A stretch of 7,973 nucleotides of DNA from CALNBC01 sp050945915 (GTDB taxonomy: Bacteria; Bacillota; Clostridia; Christensenellales; CALWSW01): assembly GCA_050945915.1 (NCBI GenBank), contig JBMNTV010000073.1:1-7973 (forward strand), given 5' to 3'. Every line of letters starts with the position of its first letter. Within the stretch, counting starts at the first letter, position 1. This document shows, in pieces, positions 7,229 to 7,973 of the stretch. Made by a program: the position numbers and the translations under genes. Below the pieces are notes generated by a model. The model was not told where the DNA came from and searched no databases. It saw nothing but the letters and a program-made list of their open reading frames with translations.

Positions 7229-7243
7229 AAGCGCCCAGCGCTT
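7229..7243 (-). repeat. 6-bp inverted repeat in the mop leader
   Basis: AAGCGC and GCGCTT are separated by three bases, and on the minus strand the second arm runs into TTT. It lies about 38 bases upstream of the mop ATG. It could be a small leader hairpin or a protein-binding dyad. The stem is short, so function is uncertain. Confidence 0.35.
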
Positions 7244-7244
7244 C

Positions 7245-7292
7245 AAAAAACGAATGAAAAAAGGTTCAACTGAAAGATATCTATGCTATAAT
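7245..7292 (+). promoter_or_regulatory. Sigma-70-type promoter with extended -10 and A-tract UP element
   Basis: A perfect TATAAT at 7287-7292 is preceded by TG one base before it (7284-7285), the extended -10 form. A weak -35, TTCAAC (7265-7270), sits 16 bases upstream, and two A-tracts (7245-7250 and 7257-7262) occupy the place of an UP element. Transcription should start near 7299 and read into the small gene at 7347. The -10 overlaps the only weak minus-strand -10 candidate (CATTAT, 7288-7293), so the two directions may compete for polymerase. No confident mop promoter was found. Confidence 0.7.
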
Positions 7293-7346
7293 GAATAAAA
7301 ATAAATCTCTCACAAAGCGGAATCCATGCAAAGCGAGGAATCGGTG

Positions 7347-7610
7347 ATGGAAAACAAGGATCAGATCTGTTCGATTGCTGCGAGTGAAGTTACGGTGGAA
7401 GTTACCGATTGCGCGACGGGCAAGACCTTTCGACGCACCCTGCCGTTGGATTATTTTGAAACGTCCAACTGTTTGCGCCTTCGTGGCGAAGGGGTGGACG
7501 GAAAGCCGGCGGAGATTGTGTTCTATTCGACTGCCGGAGTGAACAAGCTGCGGGATTTGACTGGAAAAGGCCCGGATAAGGACCCCTGTGGGGGGCATGC
7601 AGGCTCATAA
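7347..7610 (+). CDS. Small conserved-looking hypothetical protein (87 aa)
   Basis: I do not recognise a characterised family. The 87-residue product is soluble, begins with an alternating beta-like stretch (SEVTVEVTDCATGKTF), continues with NCLRLRGEG and EIVFYS, and ends in a distinctive GKGPDKDPCGGH. Cysteines lie at 8, 22, 42 and 81, with His84 after the last. The Cys-Gly-Gly-His tail could bind metal (inference). ATG 7347 has GAGGA 7 bases upstream; an in-frame ATG at 7326 would add seven residues with a weaker ribosome site. Support for a real gene is the strong promoter just upstream, the good ribosome site, the protein-like composition and its position divergent from mop. Regulation may be shared with mop through the common 155-base control region. 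Confidence 0.75.
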   Translation: MENKDQICSIAASEVTVEVTDCATGKTFRRTLPLDYFETSNCLRLRGEGVDGKPAEIVFYSTAGVNKLRDLTGKGPDKDPCGGHAGS

Positions 7611-7663
7611 GTTCATATTTATTCTCTGTCATCAGTTTATCAGACCAACTATCCTTCTTCAAA

Positions 7664-7679
7664 TTATAACTGGTTATAA
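7664..7679. promoter_or_regulatory. Operator-like dyad upstream of the nucleotidyltransferase gene
   Basis: TTATAACTGGTTATAA is a 7-bp perfect inverted repeat around a 2-base centre, in the AT-rich 137-base gap (7611-7747) before the nucleotidyltransferase. It is too tightly spaced to form an RNA hairpin, so a dimeric repressor or activator site is more likely. Each half also contains a TATAA-like -10 element (7665-7670 and 7675-7680), without a good -35. Nothing else clear is seen in the gap apart from a short ATCAG direct repeat at 7631-7643. Confidence 0.4.
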
Positions 7680-7735
7680 GTCGGTATGTTCGTATTGTAT
7701 GCATCGCACATCATGTTGCAGAATGCACCCGATCC

Positions 7736-7741
7736 GGAGGG
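7736..7741 (+). promoter_or_regulatory. Ribosome binding site of the nucleotidyltransferase gene
   Basis: GGAGGG lies 6 bases before ATG 7748 and fixes this start. Confidence 0.75.
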
Positions 7742-7747
7742 AACCGC

Positions 7748-7973
7748 ATGGAAACAGGCGTCGTGATCGTAGCCGCGGGAATGTCTTCCAGAATGGGCGA
7801 TTTCAAACCGATGCTCAACATCGGCTCCATCTCCATCGCCCAGCGAATCATCGCGACCTTTCAGCAAGCCGGGGTGAAGCGCATCGTGGTGGTCACCGGA
7901 TACAACGCCGACATTTTGGAGCACCACCTCGCCAAATGCGGGGTCATTTTCCTGCGAAACGAACAGTACTGGG
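7748..7973 (+). CDS. MobA/MocA-like NTP transferase, DVU_1551-like, 3' end off window
   Basis: The frame is open from ATG 7748 to the right edge, giving 75 residues. The N-terminus VVIVAAGMSSRMGDFKPML (5-23) is the nucleotide-binding loop of the GT-A-type nucleotidyltransferase fold shared by MobA, MocA and GlmU; the AAG...SRMG core and following Lys20 contact the NTP. IVVVTGYNAD (46-55) is the next conserved strand and turn. SSRMGDFKP resembles the DVU_1551 NTP transferase family that I recall from aldehyde oxidoreductase loci. The obvious role is CTP:molybdopterin cytidylyltransferase-like activity giving the cytosine dinucleotide cofactor that MOP needs, but the residues deciding CTP versus GTP, and any extra C-terminal domain, lie beyond the edge. 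Spacing of 137 bases from the small gene and an operator-like dyad suggest its own control point. Confidence 0.93.
   Translation, partial: METGVVIVAAGMSSRMGDFKPMLNIGSISIAQRIIATFQQAGVKRIVVVTGYNADILEHHLAKCGVIFLRNEQYW

Noticed and set aside
7581..7592. CCCC-TGT-GGGG as a terminator of the small gene
   Set aside because: It lies inside the coding sequence and is not followed by a T-run.
7664..7679. ModE (molybdate repressor) site
   Set aside because: The half-sites resemble ModE halves only in reversed order and much closer spacing than the known site.

Overview
The window is a gene-dense, visibly GC-rich stretch from an anaerobic bacterium. Every gene starts at an ATG, most with strong purine-rich ribosome binding sites, and the gaps between genes are AT-rich. 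The gene content centres on a molybdenum aldehyde oxidoreductase and multi-iron-sulfur proteins, which points to a strict anaerobe. The style fits a gut-type Clostridia relative or a Desulfovibrio-like organism carrying a related locus; I cannot place it more precisely.

Minus strand, read right to left (7191 to 1): a complete molybdopterin-cytosine-dinucleotide aldehyde oxidoreductase (mop, 4438-7191); a 130-base gap with a 13-bp hairpin (4377-4406); then a tightly packed run of five genes. These are a 759-residue iron-sulfur protein with two HdrB-type CCG domains and a decayed flavin/nucleotide domain (2028-4307), a 73-residue CxxC/CxxC protein (1798-2019), a SAM-dependent methyltransferase (1230-1751), a C-GCAxxG-C-C family protein (798-1223), and a class V aminotransferase/cysteine-desulfurase-like enzyme that runs off the left edge (1-801). 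Spacings of 8, 46 and 6 bases and a final 4-base ATGA overlap indicate one cotranscribed unit.

Plus strand: a 155-base divergent control region (7192-7346) with a good extended -10 promoter; a small conserved-looking orphan protein (7347-7610); an AT-rich gap with a 16-base operator-like dyad (7664-7679); and the start of a MobA/MocA-like nucleotidyltransferase (7748 to beyond the right edge).

The gene order matches, from memory, the Desulfovibrio vulgaris DVU_1551-DVU_1559 neighbourhood around its aldehyde oxidoreductase. My reading is that the nucleotidyltransferase helps make the pyranopterin dinucleotide cofactor. The aminotransferase may supply sulfur to the Mo centre, as PLP desulfurases do for related Mo hydroxylases. 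The large Fe-S protein and the small Cys protein are candidates for electron transfer or cluster handling. The methyltransferase, the C-GCAxxG-C-C protein and the small plus-strand protein have no known role. The set as a whole looks like a dedicated but biochemically undescribed support system for MOP-type aldehyde oxidoreductase.
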